Shown here: positions 46,205 through 56,659 of the stretch, in pieces
How the letters are laid out: the number at the start of each line of letters is the position of its first letter
Position numbering within the stretch: position 1 is the stretch's first letter
DNA from: Ilumatobacteraceae bacterium
Lineage (GTDB): Bacteria > Actinomycetota > Acidimicrobiia > Acidimicrobiales > Ilumatobacteraceae
DNA: 64,000 bases
Direction of reading: 5' to 3'
NCBI GenBank assembly: GCA_021298435.1
Contig: JAJTFJ010000011.1
Location: 1,936-65,935 of the forward strand
Notes under the pieces: model-generated
Database searches by the model: none
Told to the model about the DNA's origin: nothing
What the model saw: only the letters and a program-made list of their open reading frames with translations
Position numbers and translations under genes: made by a program

Positions 46205-47674
46205 CTATCCGCGACGGGACTGCATGATGGCAGACACGACTTTGCCGTCTGCCTTGCCCTTGCTGGCTTTCATAATGCGACCAACGATTGCGCCGGCAGC
46301 TTTCTCTTCACCAGCGCAGTACTTCGCCCACGCATCAGGGTCTGCAGCAATGGCTTCATCCACCATGGCTTCAACCGCAGATGTGTCCATCGCTTCAAAG
46401 CCCTTTGAAGCCGCAATCGCGGCAGCATCGCCACCACCATTGGCAACGATTTCTGCGAGCACTGTCTTCGCCTGAGTCGCCGACAACTTGTTGTCGCGCT
46501 CAAGAAGTGTGAGAGCTGCAATATCCGCCGCTGGCACAGCCGGCGATGCACCTGCTTCAGCGAATGCCTGCGTGACATAAATGAGAGCCTTTACTGGGTC
46601 TCCACCTGCATCAATAACAGCCTTGACGTACTCATGCTGACCGCGCTCAACAGCAACGACAACTGCTTCACTGCGCACGTCATAGCCGGTGAGTTCATGC
46701 AACATGGCTCGACGAGCTGCTGGCAACGGCGGCAATGCTGCGCGCACTTCTTCAATCCATTCCTTCGACGGATCAACCGTGACAAGGTCTGGCTCTGGGA
46801 AGTATCTGTAATCGTCTGCGTCTTCTTTCGTGCGCAATGTGTGCGTACGGCCTTCTGCATCATCCCAGTGACGAGTCTCCTGGCGAATCACTCCACCTGA
46901 ATCGATGATGTCAATCTGGCGACGTGCTTCGTAATCAATCGCACGCCCCAGCGCACGAATGGAGTTCACGTTCTTAATTTCACAGCGTGTTCCGAAAGGA
47001 GTACCTGGCTTGTGTACCGACACGTTTGCATCGCAACGCATCGAGCCTTCTTCCATTTTCGCATCCGATGCACCAATGGCTTCGAGAATTGAACGAAGCT
47101 CTGAAACGTATTCACGTGCTTGTTCGCTGGTGCGAATATCAGGACGCGACACGATCTCTACCAATGGAACACCTGCACGGTTGAAATCCATCAATGAGTA
47201 ATCACTGCCATGAATACGACCTGTTGCACCACCGACGTGTGTGCTCTTGCCGGTGTCTTCTTCAAGATGCGCGCGCTCGACGCCAATGACAACACCACTT
47301 GGCAGTTCCAAGTGTCCGTCTGCATTCAGCGGCAAGTCGTACTGACTGATTTGATACGCCTTTGGCTGATCGGGATAGAAGTAGTTCTTGCGGTGGAAGA
47401 TGCAGCGCTGAATACGGCAATTGAGCGCGAGACCAATTCGCATTGCAAGCTCAACTGCTTTCTTGTTCAACACTGGCAATGCACCAGGCAAACCAAGCGT
47501 GACAGGGTCAATGTTGATATTGGGCTCGTCACCAAAACGGTTCGGTGAACCGCTAAACAACTTTGTCGCTGTTGCAAGTTCAACGTGCACCTCAAGGCCA
47601 ACAACCATCTCCCAACCGCCAGGCAGCATCTGCTCTGGCGTTGCAACGATGGAACTAAGTGGACTGTCGCTCAT
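46205..47674 (-). CDS. gatB: Asp/Glu-tRNA(Asn/Gln) amidotransferase subunit B
   Basis: A 489-residue kinase/tRNA-recognition subunit of the GatCAB transamidase. [43 protein letters not shown] and [14 protein letters not shown] are diagnostic, and the C-terminal YqeY-like tail ([15 protein letters not shown]) binds tRNA. It overlaps gatA by four bases. Presence of GatCAB means Gln-tRNA, and perhaps Asn-tRNA, is made indirectly. Confidence 0.96.
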   Translation of the reverse strand: MSDSPLSSIVATPEQMLPGGWEMVVGLEVHVELATATKLFSGSPNRFGDEPNINIDPVTLGLPGALPVLNKKAVELAMRIGLALNCRIQRCIFHRKNYFYPDQPKAYQISQYDLPLNADGHLELPSGVVIGVERAHLEEDTGKSTHVGGATGRIHGSDYSLMDFNRAGVPLVEIVSRPDIRTSEQAREYVSELRSILEAIGASDAKMEEGSMRCDANVSVHKPGTPFGTRCEIKNVNSIRALGRAIDYEARRQIDIIDSGGVIRQETRHWDDAEGRTHTLRTKEDADDYRYFPEPDLVTVDPSKEWIEEVRAALPPLPAARRAMLHELTGYDVRSEAVVVAVERGQHEYVKAVIDAGGDPVKALIYVTQAFAEAGASPAVPAADIAALTLLERDNKLSATQAKTVLAEIVANGGGDAAAIAASKGFEAMDTSAVEAMVDEAIAADPDAWAKYCAGEEKAAGAIVGRIMKASKGKADGKVVSAIMQSRRG

Positions 47675-49110
47675 TGTGCGCCTCCTGCTGCTGCCTCGAG
47701 TGCTCCACCAACGCGGAACATTGCTGCTTCACCTAACGCTGGTGCCAACACCTGAATACCGACTGGCAAACCATGCGCACCGGTTCCGAAAGGAACACTC
47801 ATTGCAGGGTGTCCCGCAAGGTTGGTGGGGATTGTGTAGATGTCGCACAAGTACATCGACATTGGATCATCAGCCTTTTCGCCAAACTTGAACGCAACCA
47901 ACGGGGATGTTGGCATCAAGATGGTGTCGACTGATTCATAAGCCTTTTCAAAATCTTGCGCAATGAGACGGCGCACCTTCAATGCTTTTCCGTAATACGC
48001 GTCGTAGTAACCAGCCGACAATGCATAGGTACCCAACATGATGCGGCGCTTCACTTCATCACCGAAACCTGCGGCACGAGTTGCGCCATACATTGCGTTG
48101 GTGTCAACTGCGTTCACGCGCAATCCGTATCGCACACCGTCAAAGCGAGCAAGGTTGCTGCTCGCCTCTGCAGGTGCGATGAGGTAGTAGGCCGTGAGCG
48201 CGTATCCAAGGCTTGGAAGAGTGACATCAACAATCGTTGCTCCAGCAGCAGCAAGTGCTGCAAATGCTGCGTCAAGACGAGCTGAGACTTCCGGTTCTGC
48301 ACCGCCAGGAAGATCAACAACGCGACCAATGCGCATGCCGGCGACGCCTTGAGACACTGCACCCACTAATGATGGTGCTTCTTGCGGAATTGATGTTGAG
48401 TCCATCACGTCATGGCCGGCGATCACTTCAGTGATCAATGCGGCATCAGACACTGTTGTCGCAAAAGGACCAATCTGATCAAGCGAGCTGGCGTATGCAA
48501 CAAGGCCATAACGACTCACAAGGCCATATGTGGGCTTCACGCCAACAACGCCACATAGTGCAGCAGGCTGGCGGATACTGCCGCCCGTGTCAGAGCCAAG
48601 ACTCACAGGCGAGAAACCTGCAGCAACGGCAGCTGCGCTACCACCGCTCGAACCACCAGGAACACGTGACGTGTCGAGCGGGTTACGCGTTGTACCGAAG
48701 GCAGAGTTCTCGGTACTAGAACCCATTGCGAATTCGTCGAGGTTTGTCTTACCCACCATGACTGCACCTGCAGAACGCAAACGTGTCACCACTGTTGCGT
48801 CGTAGGGCGGCTTCCAGCCTTCAAGAATTTTGGACGAGCATGTCGTCTCAATGCCATGCGTACACATGTTGTCTTTGATCGCGATGGGAACACCAGCAAG
48901 AGGACCTACGGGGCGACCAGCAGCGATGTCTGCATCAATTGCATCCGCCTGCGCACGCGCAGCATCTGCGGTTACCAAATTGAATGCGTGAATATCTGCT
49001 TCGCGTTCATCGATGCGCGCAAGGTGTGCTTCCAGTACTTCTCGAGCGGTCAATGCGCCCGATGCAACTGCTGCTGCAATTTCTGATGCGGTGGTGGGAA
49101 TTGTTGCCAT
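47671..49110 (-). CDS. gatA: Asp/Glu-tRNA(Asn/Gln) amidotransferase subunit A
   Basis: A 479-residue amidase that frees ammonia from glutamine. The Ser-cisSer-Lys triad is visible: Lys in [10 protein letters not shown], and the two serines in [14 protein letters not shown] and [14 protein letters not shown]. Length and motifs are normal. It starts two bases after the gatC stop and ends overlapping gatB. Confidence 0.96.
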   Translation of the reverse strand: MATIPTTASEIAAAVASGALTAREVLEAHLARIDEREADIHAFNLVTADAARAQADAIDADIAAGRPVGPLAGVPIAIKDNMCTHGIETTCSSKILEGWKPPYDATVVTRLRSAGAVMVGKTNLDEFAMGSSTENSAFGTTRNPLDTSRVPGGSSGGSAAAVAAGFSPVSLGSDTGGSIRQPAALCGVVGVKPTYGLVSRYGLVAYASSLDQIGPFATTVSDAALITEVIAGHDVMDSTSIPQEAPSLVGAVSQGVAGMRIGRVVDLPGGAEPEVSARLDAAFAALAAAGATIVDVTLPSLGYALTAYYLIAPAEASSNLARFDGVRYGLRVNAVDTNAMYGATRAAGFGDEVKRRIMLGTYALSAGYYDAYYGKALKVRRLIAQDFEKAYESVDTILMPTSPLVAFKFGEKADDPMSMYLCDIYTIPTNLAGHPAMSVPFGTGAHGLPVGIQVLAPALGEAAMFRVGGALEAAAGGAQ

Positions 49111-49112
49111 GA

Positions 49113-49424
49113 TCAGCCCTCTGTTCCCACGATGGGTGGAACACGGAAACGGCGCTCTTCAGTTGCAGGCGCTGAAGCCAACACTTCATCGGTACTGAGT
49201 GTGGGCATCTCAATGTCTTCGCGCATCACATTCACCAACGGGTAGGGCTGAGTCATCGGCTCCACACCAGAGAGATCAAGAGCATCGATGTCACCGAAAT
49301 GGCCCATCACTTTGGCTAATTGCTCGGTGAAGTGCACCACCTGAGCGTCATCAATATCGAGTCGCGCGAGGTGAGCCACTTTGGCTACGTCGGCTGCGGA
49401 AATGGGGCTACCTGACTGGGTCAC
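49113..49424 (-). CDS. gatC: Asp/Glu-tRNA(Asn/Gln) amidotransferase subunit C
   Basis: A 103-residue helper subunit that wraps around Gat[20 protein letters not shown] and [21 protein letters not shown] are the family blocks. GTG 49424 is preferred over TTG 49433: a -10-like TAGGCT (49433-49438) overlaps the TTG and lies eight bases before the GTG, fitting the leaderless pattern used by neighbours. First gene of gatCAB. Confidence 0.9.
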   Translation of the reverse strand: MTQSGSPISAADVAKVAHLARLDIDDAQVVHFTEQLAKVMGHFGDIDALDLSGVEPMTQPYPLVNVMREDIEMPTLSTDEVLASAPATEERRFRVPPIVGTEG

Positions 49425-49481
49425 AGTGCTCAAGCCTACGAGCCATGCGGGAGGACGCCCCGCCCGATTCCCTCTTCGGGA

Positions 49482-50285
49482 CTAGGCCGAGGGGTCGACA
49501 GGCGGGAATTGTGCCTGCCGCTTCTGCAGATAGCTCACAACACCCTCTTTGAAGTCGGGCCGGGTAAACGACTGACCCATCAGTTTCAGAGCATCAAGGC
49601 TGGCGGTGGAGACATCCTTGTCGTAGTCGCCGTACACCTGGCGCTTCATCACCGACATTGATGATGGCGACACATTCATCGCAAGGTCGGCGGCGTAGGC
49701 CATCACAACATCCATCAGTTGGTCGGCAGGCACAACTTTGTTCACCATGCCCAACTCTTGTGCTTCTGCAGCCATCACAACACGGCTTGACATCAAAAGG
49801 TCCAATGCATTCGCTTGACCAACGAGACGCGGGAGAACCCACGAGATGCCGTATTCAGCGATGAGGCCACGCTTTGAAAATGCGCAGGTGAACTTTGCGG
49901 TGTCGGCAGCAAAGCGCATGTCGCACATCAACGCTTGCACCAAACCGAGACCAGCTGCTGCGCCATTCACTGCGGCAATCACAGGCTTTGAGATACGAGT
50001 GATCTCATCTTGCATACGGCCTTCAAGAATGTTGCTGTCTTCTTTGCCGTCATCACTCGACGTTGTTGGGATGCCCTGCAGTGTGCCCATGTCTGCACCC
50101 GCGCAGTAACCCTTGCCTGCTCCAGTTACAACAATCACGCGCACCGCTGAATCGGCAACAGCCTTATCAATTGCATCGAAGTATTCGACACCCATGCGAC
50201 CTGTCCAAGCATTCAAACGCTCGGGTCGATTCAGGGTGATGACGGCAATGCCGGGCTCAACAACGTTGTACAGAACTTCACTCAT
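49482..50285 (-). CDS. Enoyl-CoA hydratase/isomerase family protein
   Basis: A 267-residue crotonase-fold protein. ITLNRPERLNAWT, GYCAGADM (oxyanion part) and AAVNGAAAGLGLVQALMCDMRFA (second oxyanion part) are present. A Glu in the usual catalytic position is not obvious (GLIAEYGISWVLPRLVG holds one candidate), so hydratase and isomerase are both possible. The ATG at 50285 overlaps the end of lgt by eight bases. Confidence 0.88.
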   Translation of the reverse strand: MSEVLYNVVEPGIAVITLNRPERLNAWTGRMGVEYFDAIDKAVADSAVRVIVVTGAGKGYCAGADMGTLQGIPTTSSDDGKEDSNILEGRMQDEITRISKPVIAAVNGAAAGLGLVQALMCDMRFAADTAKFTCAFSKRGLIAEYGISWVLPRLVGQANALDLLMSSRVVMAAEAQELGMVNKVVPADQLMDVVMAYAADLAMNVSPSSMSVMKRQVYGDYDKDVSTASLDALKLMGQSFTRPDFKEGVVSYLQKRQAQFPPVDPSA

Positions 50286-51123
50286 GTTCAGTGACCGTAG
50301 ACGGTGCAGAGGCCTCCCGAGAACGCCGAGCATCAAAAAGTAGAAACCCGACAGAAAGGGCGAACACTGCCAGCGACACCCACTGATTCAAGCGTAAGCC
50401 GCCTGCAGAGTGCGCGGGGTCGATACGGAGACCTTCGATGAAGAATCGAAGCGCCGTATAGCCCGCGGCATACCAAGCAAGAAGCCGGCCTGGCGCAGGG
50501 TCCAAACGGCGTTCAACAAGGATCAGTAATCCGGCAAGAACAACGCACCCAATGGATTCATACAAGAAGGTGGGATGAAACGTTGTGCCTGCAGTTTCTC
50601 CCGCCTTCATCGCAACAGAGTCCGAAACACGCAGTGCCCACGGCAATGTTGTGGGGCTACCAAAGAGCTCCTGGTTCCACCAGTTCCCCCATCGCCCAAT
50701 TGCTTGTGCAATCGCAATCGCTGGTGCAGCACACGAAAGAATCGCCCACGCATTGAGGCCTCTCACGCGTGCACGCCAAAACCCGACGGCTACACCGAGA
50801 GCGACACCACCCCAGATACCCAAGCCGCCGTGCCAGATCATGAACGCTTCAGCCCAGTTGCCCCTGAAACGTTGCACATCCGTGATCACGTGATACACGC
50901 GACCACCAATAACACCTGCAGGAACAGCCCACATCGCGATCGACGAGAAGTCCTCCACAGTTCCGACACCACGAGCCTCTGCTCGTCGACCCGCAATGCG
51001 AACAGCGACAATGACGCCGAGGGCAATCATTAGCCCATACGCATTTAGGCGAAGTGGGCCCAGCTCAATTGATCCGCTTGATGGGCTAGGGATTGATGCG
51101 AGCAACGTCGTCGAAAAAATCAT
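50278..51123 (-). CDS. lgt: Prolipoprotein diacylglyceryl transferase
   Basis: A 281-residue membrane enzyme that attaches diacylglycerol to lipobox cysteines. GGRVYHVITD contains the family Arg/His, and AIGRWGNWWNQELFG is the Lgt signature. About seven helices. It would modify the lipoproteins encoded here (2225, 2671, thiB, btuF, fbpA). It overlaps the esterase gene upstream by four bases and the crotonase gene downstream by eight. Confidence 0.94.
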   Translation of the reverse strand: MIFSTTLLASIPSPSSGSIELGPLRLNAYGLMIALGVIVAVRIAGRRAEARGVGTVEDFSSIAMWAVPAGVIGGRVYHVITDVQRFRGNWAEAFMIWHGGLGIWGGVALGVAVGFWRARVRGLNAWAILSCAAPAIAIAQAIGRWGNWWNQELFGSPTTLPWALRVSDSVAMKAGETAGTTFHPTFLYESIGCVVLAGLLILVERRLDPAPGRLLAWYAAGYTALRFFIEGLRIDPAHSAGGLRLNQWVSLAVFALSVGFLLFDARRSREASAPSTVTEHE

Positions 51124-51878
51124 GAGGTGACACGTTGTGCAAAGGCAACTGCACCTTCAAAGATGATGCCTTTGTCATAATCCTGCGTCGCCACATGGAA
51201 GCTGCGCTCCAACATGACACGTTCTGTGGGTCCGCCGTATTCCGCCATCAATGCATCGCCGTCAGTTGGACTCACGACGTGGTCTTGCACCGAAGAAAAA
51301 AGAAGCAACGGCATCTTCGTTGATGCATACCGCTTCGCCAATGGAGTCAGACCATCCAATTGGAATGAGTACAGAGCAGCAAGCGGTGTTCCCGGATACG
51401 CCGTCTCGACAACCCCTGGCTCTGCGATATCAGAACCAATGCCGTCCATCACTTCTGCACCACTGTCGATCATGCCTTTCAGCATCTCCATCACTTCAGG
51501 TGCTTGCGGCTGTGTCGCCGGATTCACGCAGACCAAGCCTTTGACCTCTGGATGTTCTGCTCCCACCCACAAAGTGAGTGCGCCACCCATCGAAAGACCC
51601 ATCACCACAACTTGCGAGACCCGCTTCGCGAGAGCCTGGTACGCAGCTTCAGCATCTGCACTCCAGTCGGCCCATCGCGTCGGAATCATGTCTTCCATCG
51701 CTGTGCCATGACCAGCAAGTTGGGGCATTTCCACATGAAAGCCAGCGGCCACACAGGCCTCGGCAAGTCCACGCATCGAACCTGGATTGCCAGTGAAGCC
51801 ATGCAACACAAGGACACCCGCGTCACGTGAGCCGACGACGGACAGTGGCTCAGCGCCTGGAATCGTTGGTGCGGTCAT
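51120..51878 (-). CDS. Carboxylesterase/monoacylglycerol lipase-like hydrolase
   Basis: A 252-residue alpha/beta hydrolase similar to Est30-type esterases. VLVLHGFTGNPGSMRGLAE gives the oxyanion region, the nucleophile Ser is in GLSMGG, the acid Asp in SSVQDHVVSP and the base His in SFHVATQDYD. ATG 51878 with AAGGAG upstream is chosen. Its stop overlaps the lgt start (ATGA), so a lipid-linked role is possible but unproven. Confidence 0.88.
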   Translation of the reverse strand: MTAPTIPGAEPLSVVGSRDAGVLVLHGFTGNPGSMRGLAEACVAAGFHVEMPQLAGHGTAMEDMIPTRWADWSADAEAAYQALAKRVSQVVVMGLSMGGALTLWVGAEHPEVKGLVCVNPATQPQAPEVMEMLKGMIDSGAEVMDGIGSDIAEPGVVETAYPGTPLAALYSFQLDGLTPLAKRYASTKMPLLLFSSVQDHVVSPTDGDALMAEYGGPTERVMLERSFHVATQDYDKGIIFEGAVAFAQRVTS

Positions 51879-52013
51879 GTCGAAACTCCTTGTAAGCATT
51901 CAGTCAATTGACATTCCGAGTGTATGTGAGGCAACGATGCCACACGGGAGCAGTCACGACTGAAGGGCATGGTCATTGACCCCTCACCTCTTTACTGGTG
52001 GACTAGGGGGCTT

Positions 52014-52928
52014 ATGCCGTCCTCATCTCGCCTCCAACGTCAGCGCAGGGTGGACGGATACGCAATCGCAGCCATCGCTCCGGTTCTTGCTCTGATTCCT
52101 GCCTGGCTCGTTGCCATCGCTGCTGTGTGGTGGGTCCTGCAGTTGTTCATCACTATCAATTTCTTTCTATTTGCTCTTGCATTCTTTTTTGCGGGTGCAC
52201 TTTTATTTGTGCGCCCCGTACAACGCATTGTGTTGCAACGCCTTCTCGGAGCGCGCACTCCTCATCGCGCGGAGCACGAAGCTCTTCACCGCGCATGGAA
52301 TGTTGTTGCACAGGCAAATCACATCTCGCCAGGTGACTTTGTCTTGGCAGTCTCTGATTCTGAAGACCTCAATGCATTTGCATCGGGCGGACATCTCGTT
52401 GTTGTCTCTAGTTGGGCAATTGCAAATGTGTCGCATGAAAAACTCTGTGGAGTTCTTGCGCATGAACTGAGCCACCACCTCGGCATGCACACGATTGCTC
52501 TCACGGTTGGTCAATGGCTCACCATTCCCATCATCCTTCTTGCTCGCATTGGTTTCTTTCTACAGAACATCGCACACGCAGCAACCGACACATTTGCAAC
52601 GCGCGAGAACGCCGTCTCATTTGCCGGACGAACAATTGCTGGAATCCTCACCATTATTTCGTGGCTCTTTCTTTCGATGATCACTGTCTCTCAACTCATT
52701 GGCAATGCAGTCGGCAAGGGAGCCGAGTTCAAAGCAGACGAAACAGTTGTTGCAATGGGATTCGGCAATGAACTGCGCGATGCCTTGCGCATCGTGGTGC
52801 AGGCTGGAAACGGCGAGCGAGCATCACACTGGCGAGACAGGCTTGTCACCGCCCACCCCCCTGCTCGCACCCGTATTGCACGAATCGACGCACAACTGCG
52901 AAGGAACCCCAAGGGCCGACCCCGATAG
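52014..52928 (+). CDS. M48-family membrane metalloprotease
   Basis: A 304-residue HtpX/Ste24-like zinc protease. Zinc motif LAHELSHHLG, with the third ligand Glu likely in AEFKADETVV. Helices at about 18-70 precede the active site and others lie between the motifs. A C-terminal His-Pro-Pro segment (AHPPARTRIARID) is also typical. ATG 52014 is the most likely start, but its AGGGGG is only a few bases away; 51969 is an in-frame alternative. Substrate unknown, probably membrane-protein quality control. Confidence 0.85.
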   Translation: MPSSSRLQRQRRVDGYAIAAIAPVLALIPAWLVAIAAVWWVLQLFITINFFLFALAFFFAGALLFVRPVQRIVLQRLLGARTPHRAEHEALHRAWNVVAQANHISPGDFVLAVSDSEDLNAFASGGHLVVVSSWAIANVSHEKLCGVLAHELSHHLGMHTIALTVGQWLTIPIILLARIGFFLQNIAHAATDTFATRENAVSFAGRTIAGILTIISWLFLSMITVSQLIGNAVGKGAEFKADETVVAMGFGNELRDALRIVVQAGNGERASHWRDRLVTAHPPARTRIARIDAQLRRNPKGRPR

Positions 52929-52938
52929 CGTTTAGGAG

Positions 52939-53892
52939 ATGACCTACGCCATCACCGCGAACAATCTCGCTCGCGCCTTCGGTGACAATCTCGCCGTTAA
53001 CGGGGTTGACCTCGCCATCAAGACAGGCGAGATCTACGGATTCCTTGGGCCCAACGGTGCTGGTAAGTCCACCACCGTACGCATGCTCACCACGCTTTTG
53101 AATCCCACATCAGGGTCTGCCTCAGTCGCTGGGTACGACATCGTTACCGATACCGAGAATGTTCGTCTTCGTATTGGTGTTGCTTTGCAGAACGCAGCGC
53201 TCGACCTCAAGCAAACGGGGCGTGAAATTCTCGATATGCAAGGCCGTCTGTATGGCCTCACTGCAACACAGCGCAAGCAGCGAATCGATCACCTCTTGGG
53301 ACTCGTCGATATCGGTGACGCCATTGATGACATGGTGTCCACGTACTCAGGCGGAATGAAGCGCCGTCTTGATCTCGCAGCATCACTTGTGCATCAGCCC
53401 GAAGTGCTGTTCTTGGACGAACCAACAACAGGTCTCGACCCCGTGAGTCGTGCGGCAGTGTGGGCAGAAGTTCGCAAGCTCAACACAGAGATGGGAATGA
53501 CTATTTTCCTCACCACGCAATATCTCGAAGAAGCAGATGAACTGGCGGATCGAGTCGGAATCATTGCCAAGGGTCGCATCGTTGCAGAGGGAACACCAAC
53601 CGAGCTCAAGCGCTCCATCGGTGCCGACGTCATCATTGCGAAGGTGTCAACTGAAGATGCAGCACGCGCTGCTCAGGCACTGCAAACAGTTCCTGGACTC
53701 GATCACATCGAGGCCAAAGGAGACAGCATTGTCATTGGCGTGACGAATGGTGGATCTGCGCTAAGCCCCGTTGCTGTTGCACTCAGCAGTGCAGGAATTG
53801 TCGTCAACGAACTCACCATGCGCACACCCACTCTCGATGATGTGTTTCTTGAAACCACTGGAACACGCATGCAAGAAGAGGCCACACAATGA
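52939..53892 (+). CDS. DrrA-type ABC exporter ATP-binding protein
   Basis: A 317-residue ATPase of the daunorubicin-resistance group. Walker A GPNGAGKST, signature YSGGMKRR, Walker B LFLDEPTTGLD, switch TTQYLEEADELADRVGII and a C-terminal accessory domain. TAGCGT at 52926-52931 with seven bases to the ATG fits a leaderless promoter (its first three bases are the previous stop codon). Overlaps the permease gene by four bases. Confidence 0.92.
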   Translation: MTYAITANNLARAFGDNLAVNGVDLAIKTGEIYGFLGPNGAGKSTTVRMLTTLLNPTSGSASVAGYDIVTDTENVRLRIGVALQNAALDLKQTGREILDMQGRLYGLTATQRKQRIDHLLGLVDIGDAIDDMVSTYSGGMKRRLDLAASLVHQPEVLFLDEPTTGLDPVSRAAVWAEVRKLNTEMGMTIFLTTQYLEEADELADRVGIIAKGRIVAEGTPTELKRSIGADVIIAKVSTEDAARAAQALQTVPGLDHIEAKGDSIVIGVTNGGSALSPVAVALSSAGIVVNELTMRTPTLDDVFLETTGTRMQEEATQ

Positions 53893-54686
53893 ACGCATCA
53901 ACACCTGCTCTCGCACGGCGCGCTGGATTTCTTCACGACCTCATGTCTGTTGCACGACGCGCGCTACGACTTTCTATTCGTGACAAAGAAGCAATCATTC
54001 CCGGACTCATGGTCCCCATCTTCTTTCTTATTGTCAACATCGGTTCACTACAAACCCTTGTTGAAGTGAACCTTCCGCCAGGTTTCGACTTCAAAGGATT
54101 CCAGTTGCCAGTTGCCATCATTTTTGCGGTGACTGGCATCTCGCGCGCCGGATCACTGGTGATTGACATTCAAGACGGATATCTCGACCGTTTGTTGTTG
54201 ACGCCCGTTAATCGCGCAACCTTGCTCTTGGGCTGCATGATTGCTGACTTTGCGGTAGTCGCCATCCTCGCAATTCCTGTCCTGCTCCTCGGGCTCATCA
54301 TCGGCATCTCATTTCAAGCCGGAATTCTCGGCATGATCATGTTCATCGCACTCGCCGTTGCATGGGGTCTGGCGTTCACCGGATTCCCGTATGCCATCGC
54401 TCTCAAAACCGGCAACCCCATTGCCGTGAACAATGCATTCCTTCTGTTCTTCCCGTTCGCCTTCCTCACCACTGCATATGTTCCTCAAGAGCAGATGACT
54501 GGTTGGCTGGCGACGGCAGCCGACTACAACCCCGTGACCTACCTCCTTGCTGGCATGAGAAGCCTCATTTTGGAGGGCTGGGATGCCTCGGCTCTCGGGC
54601 AGGCTTTCCTCGCATCAGGCATTGTTGGTGCGATTTCTTTCACTTTGGCCTTCACCGCTTTGCGCGGACGGGTTCACCGCAAGTAA
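53889..54686 (+). CDS. DrrB-type ABC-2 permease
   Basis: A 265-residue ABC-2 membrane protein with six helices. The N-terminal amphipathic segment (ARRALRLSIRDKEAIIPG) and the late LFFPFAFLTTAYVPQEQM...YNPVTYLLAGMRSL are hallmarks. With the ATPase it would form an exporter of lipids or drugs; the heme genes follow within 10 bases, so heme or precursor export is a thought but not supported by a specific motif. Confidence 0.9.
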   Translation: MNASTPALARRAGFLHDLMSVARRALRLSIRDKEAIIPGLMVPIFFLIVNIGSLQTLVEVNLPPGFDFKGFQLPVAIIFAVTGISRAGSLVIDIQDGYLDRLLLTPVNRATLLLGCMIADFAVVAILAIPVLLLGLIIGISFQAGILGMIMFIALAVAWGLAFTGFPYAIALKTGNPIAVNNAFLLFFPFAFLTTAYVPQEQMTGWLATAADYNPVTYLLAGMRSLILEGWDASALGQAFLASGIVGAISFTLAFTALRGRVHRK

Positions 54687-54695
54687 CCAATAGGT

Positions 54696-55733
54696 ATGAC
54701 AAGTCTCCCCGGCGACCCTTTTCTTGCAGCTGCACGCGGCGAGCATGCATCTCACACACCCGTGTGGTTTATGCGTCAAGCAGGACGCAGTCTTCCTGAG
54801 TACCGCAAGATTCGTGGCGAAGGCAGCATTCTTGAAGCCATCAAGCAGCCAGAGTTGGCGGCCGAGTTCACATTGCAGCCTGTTCGTCGACACAACGTTG
54901 ATGCCGCTGTTCTCTACTCCGACATTGTCGTGCCACCACATGCAGTCGGATTCGGAATTGATGTAGCACCAGGAACTGGCCCCGTTGCCTCTCAACCTCT
55001 TCGCACACGTGATGACTTCGCACGGCTTCGTCCATTAGAAAGGAGTGACGTTTCGTATGTTGTCGACACAGTGAAGATCCTCGCAAACGAGTTGAAGGTT
55101 CCACTCCTTGCATTTGCTGGAGCTCCATTCACTGTCGCTAGTTACCTCATTGAGGGACGCCCCAGTAAGACGTATCAAAACACCAAGTACATGATGCATG
55201 CCGACACGCAACTGTGGAACGACGTCATGGAACGTTTGGTCCAACATTCAGTGGAATTCATCTCAGCCCAACTTTCAGCTGGTGCTGAAGCATTCCAGGT
55301 GTTTGATTCGTGGGCTGGCTCGCTCTCGCGTTCCGATTACGACACCTTTGTGAAGCCACATACAACTTCTGTATTCGCACAACTTGCCGAACGCCACCCC
55401 GAAGTCAAAGGCATTCACTTTGGTATCGGCTGTGATCATCTTCTTGAATCAATGAACTCTGTCGGCAACGCAGTCATCGGACTCGACTGGCGCACAAAGA
55501 TCGCCGACGCGCGTACTCGACTTGGCGCACAGACTGTGGTGCAAGGAAACCTTGACCCCGCACTTGTACTCGCTGGTACTGACATTGCCCTGAAGGGTGC
55601 CGCAGAGGTGCTGAAAGATAATGGTGGCCACGCAGGCCACATCTTCAATCTCGGTCACGGCGTTCAGCCAGACACCAACCCAGACGTCCTCACGGCCGTC
55701 GTCGATTTCGTACATACGGAGACAAGCAAATGA
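54696..55733 (+). CDS. hemE: Uroporphyrinogen decarboxylase
   Basis: Converts uroporphyrinogen III to coproporphyrinogen III. It has 345 residues. The N-terminal WFMRQAGRSLPEYR, YSDIVVPP (catalytic Asp), AGAPFTVASYLIEG and the late FNLGHGVQPDTNPD are diagnostic. It overlaps hemH by four bases (ATGA) and is the first gene of hemE-hemH-hemY. Confidence 0.96.
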   Translation: MTSLPGDPFLAAARGEHASHTPVWFMRQAGRSLPEYRKIRGEGSILEAIKQPELAAEFTLQPVRRHNVDAAVLYSDIVVPPHAVGFGIDVAPGTGPVASQPLRTRDDFARLRPLERSDVSYVVDTVKILANELKVPLLAFAGAPFTVASYLIEGRPSKTYQNTKYMMHADTQLWNDVMERLVQHSVEFISAQLSAGAEAFQVFDSWAGSLSRSDYDTFVKPHTTSVFAQLAERHPEVKGIHFGIGCDHLLESMNSVGNAVIGLDWRTKIADARTRLGAQTVVQGNLDPALVLAGTDIALKGAAEVLKDNGGHAGHIFNLGHGVQPDTNPDVLTAVVDFVHTETSK

Positions 55734-56659
55734 GTAACGAACAACGCACAGCAGTTGTGCTGATGGCCTATGGCACTCCGCGTACAAAAGAAGAGACTCT
55801 TCCGTATTACACCGACATTCGTCGTGGTCGTCCGCCGACAGAAGAGGCATTGCAAGATCTCATTGATCGCTATGAAGCAATCGGTGGCCTTTCTCCACTC
55901 AAGCAACTCACAGAAGCACAGCGCGATGCGTTGCAGCGCGAGCTTGATGACATCAAGCCAGGCCACTATCAAGTGTTTCTTGGTCTCAAGCACGCCACAC
56001 CATTCGTAGAAGAAGCTGTTGCAGAAGTTGCAGAACTTGGTTTTAAGAAAATTGTCGGTCTCGTCCTTGCGCCGCACTTCTCTTCTTACTCGATTGGTCA
56101 ATACATCGGCCGCGTGCGCGAAGCTGCTGCTCCACACAACATCGAAGTAGTCGGAATCGACTCATGGGCTCGCGAAGAGGCGTTCATTGAATTTCTCGCC
56201 GACGACATGAAGAAGAAATTGGCAACAATGCCAGAACGCACCAAGGTTCTCTTCACAGCACATTCACTTCCTCAGCGAATCATTGATGACGGAGACCCAT
56301 ACCCCGACGAATTACGCGCAACCGCGGAACTGGTCGCCGAGAAGGTGGGCCTCACTCGCTGGTCACAGTGGTCGATTGCGTGGCAGTCAGCGGGAAGAAC
56401 TCCTGAGCCGTGGATTGGTCCCGACATTCTTGAAGTCATCGATCAAGTCGCAACTACTCGCTCTTCTGATGAACCCATTGACGGTGTTCTGGTGTGTGCC
56501 TGCGGTTTCGTTGCCGATCACCTCGAGGTTCTGTATGACCTCGACATTGAGGCAGCACATCGCGCAGAGCCGCTCGGTCTTGCATTCGCACGTATTGAGT
56601 GCGTGAACGACAATCAGAAAGTGATGCATGCACTCGCGCAGCGAGTGACCTCCGCATGA
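55730..56659 (+). CDS. hemH: Coproporphyrin/protoporphyrin ferrochelatase
   Basis: A 309-residue iron-inserting enzyme. VVLMAYGTPRTKEE, GGLSPLKQLTEAQRDAL, the metal-site His in LGLKHATPFV, FTAHSLPQR and the late Glu in VADHLEVLYDLDIEA are present. In actinobacteria this enzyme acts on coproporphyrin III (CpfC); gene order with hemE and hemY supports that. No HemQ (ChdC) gene is in the window. Stop overlaps the hemY start. Confidence 0.93.
   Translation: MSNEQRTAVVLMAYGTPRTKEETLPYYTDIRRGRPPTEEALQDLIDRYEAIGGLSPLKQLTEAQRDALQRELDDIKPGHYQVFLGLKHATPFVEEAVAEVAELGFKKIVGLVLAPHFSSYSIGQYIGRVREAAAPHNIEVVGIDSWAREEAFIEFLADDMKKKLATMPERTKVLFTAHSLPQRIIDDGDPYPDELRATAELVAEKVGLTRWSQWSIAWQSAGRTPEPWIGPDILEVIDQVATTRSSDEPIDGVLVCACGFVADHLEVLYDLDIEAAHRAEPLGLAFARIECVNDNQKVMHALAQRVTSA

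Noticed and set aside
53889-54686. Heme exporter assignment for the DrrAB-type pair
   Set aside because: Only proximity to hemE supports it; sequence motifs are general for ABC-2 exporters.
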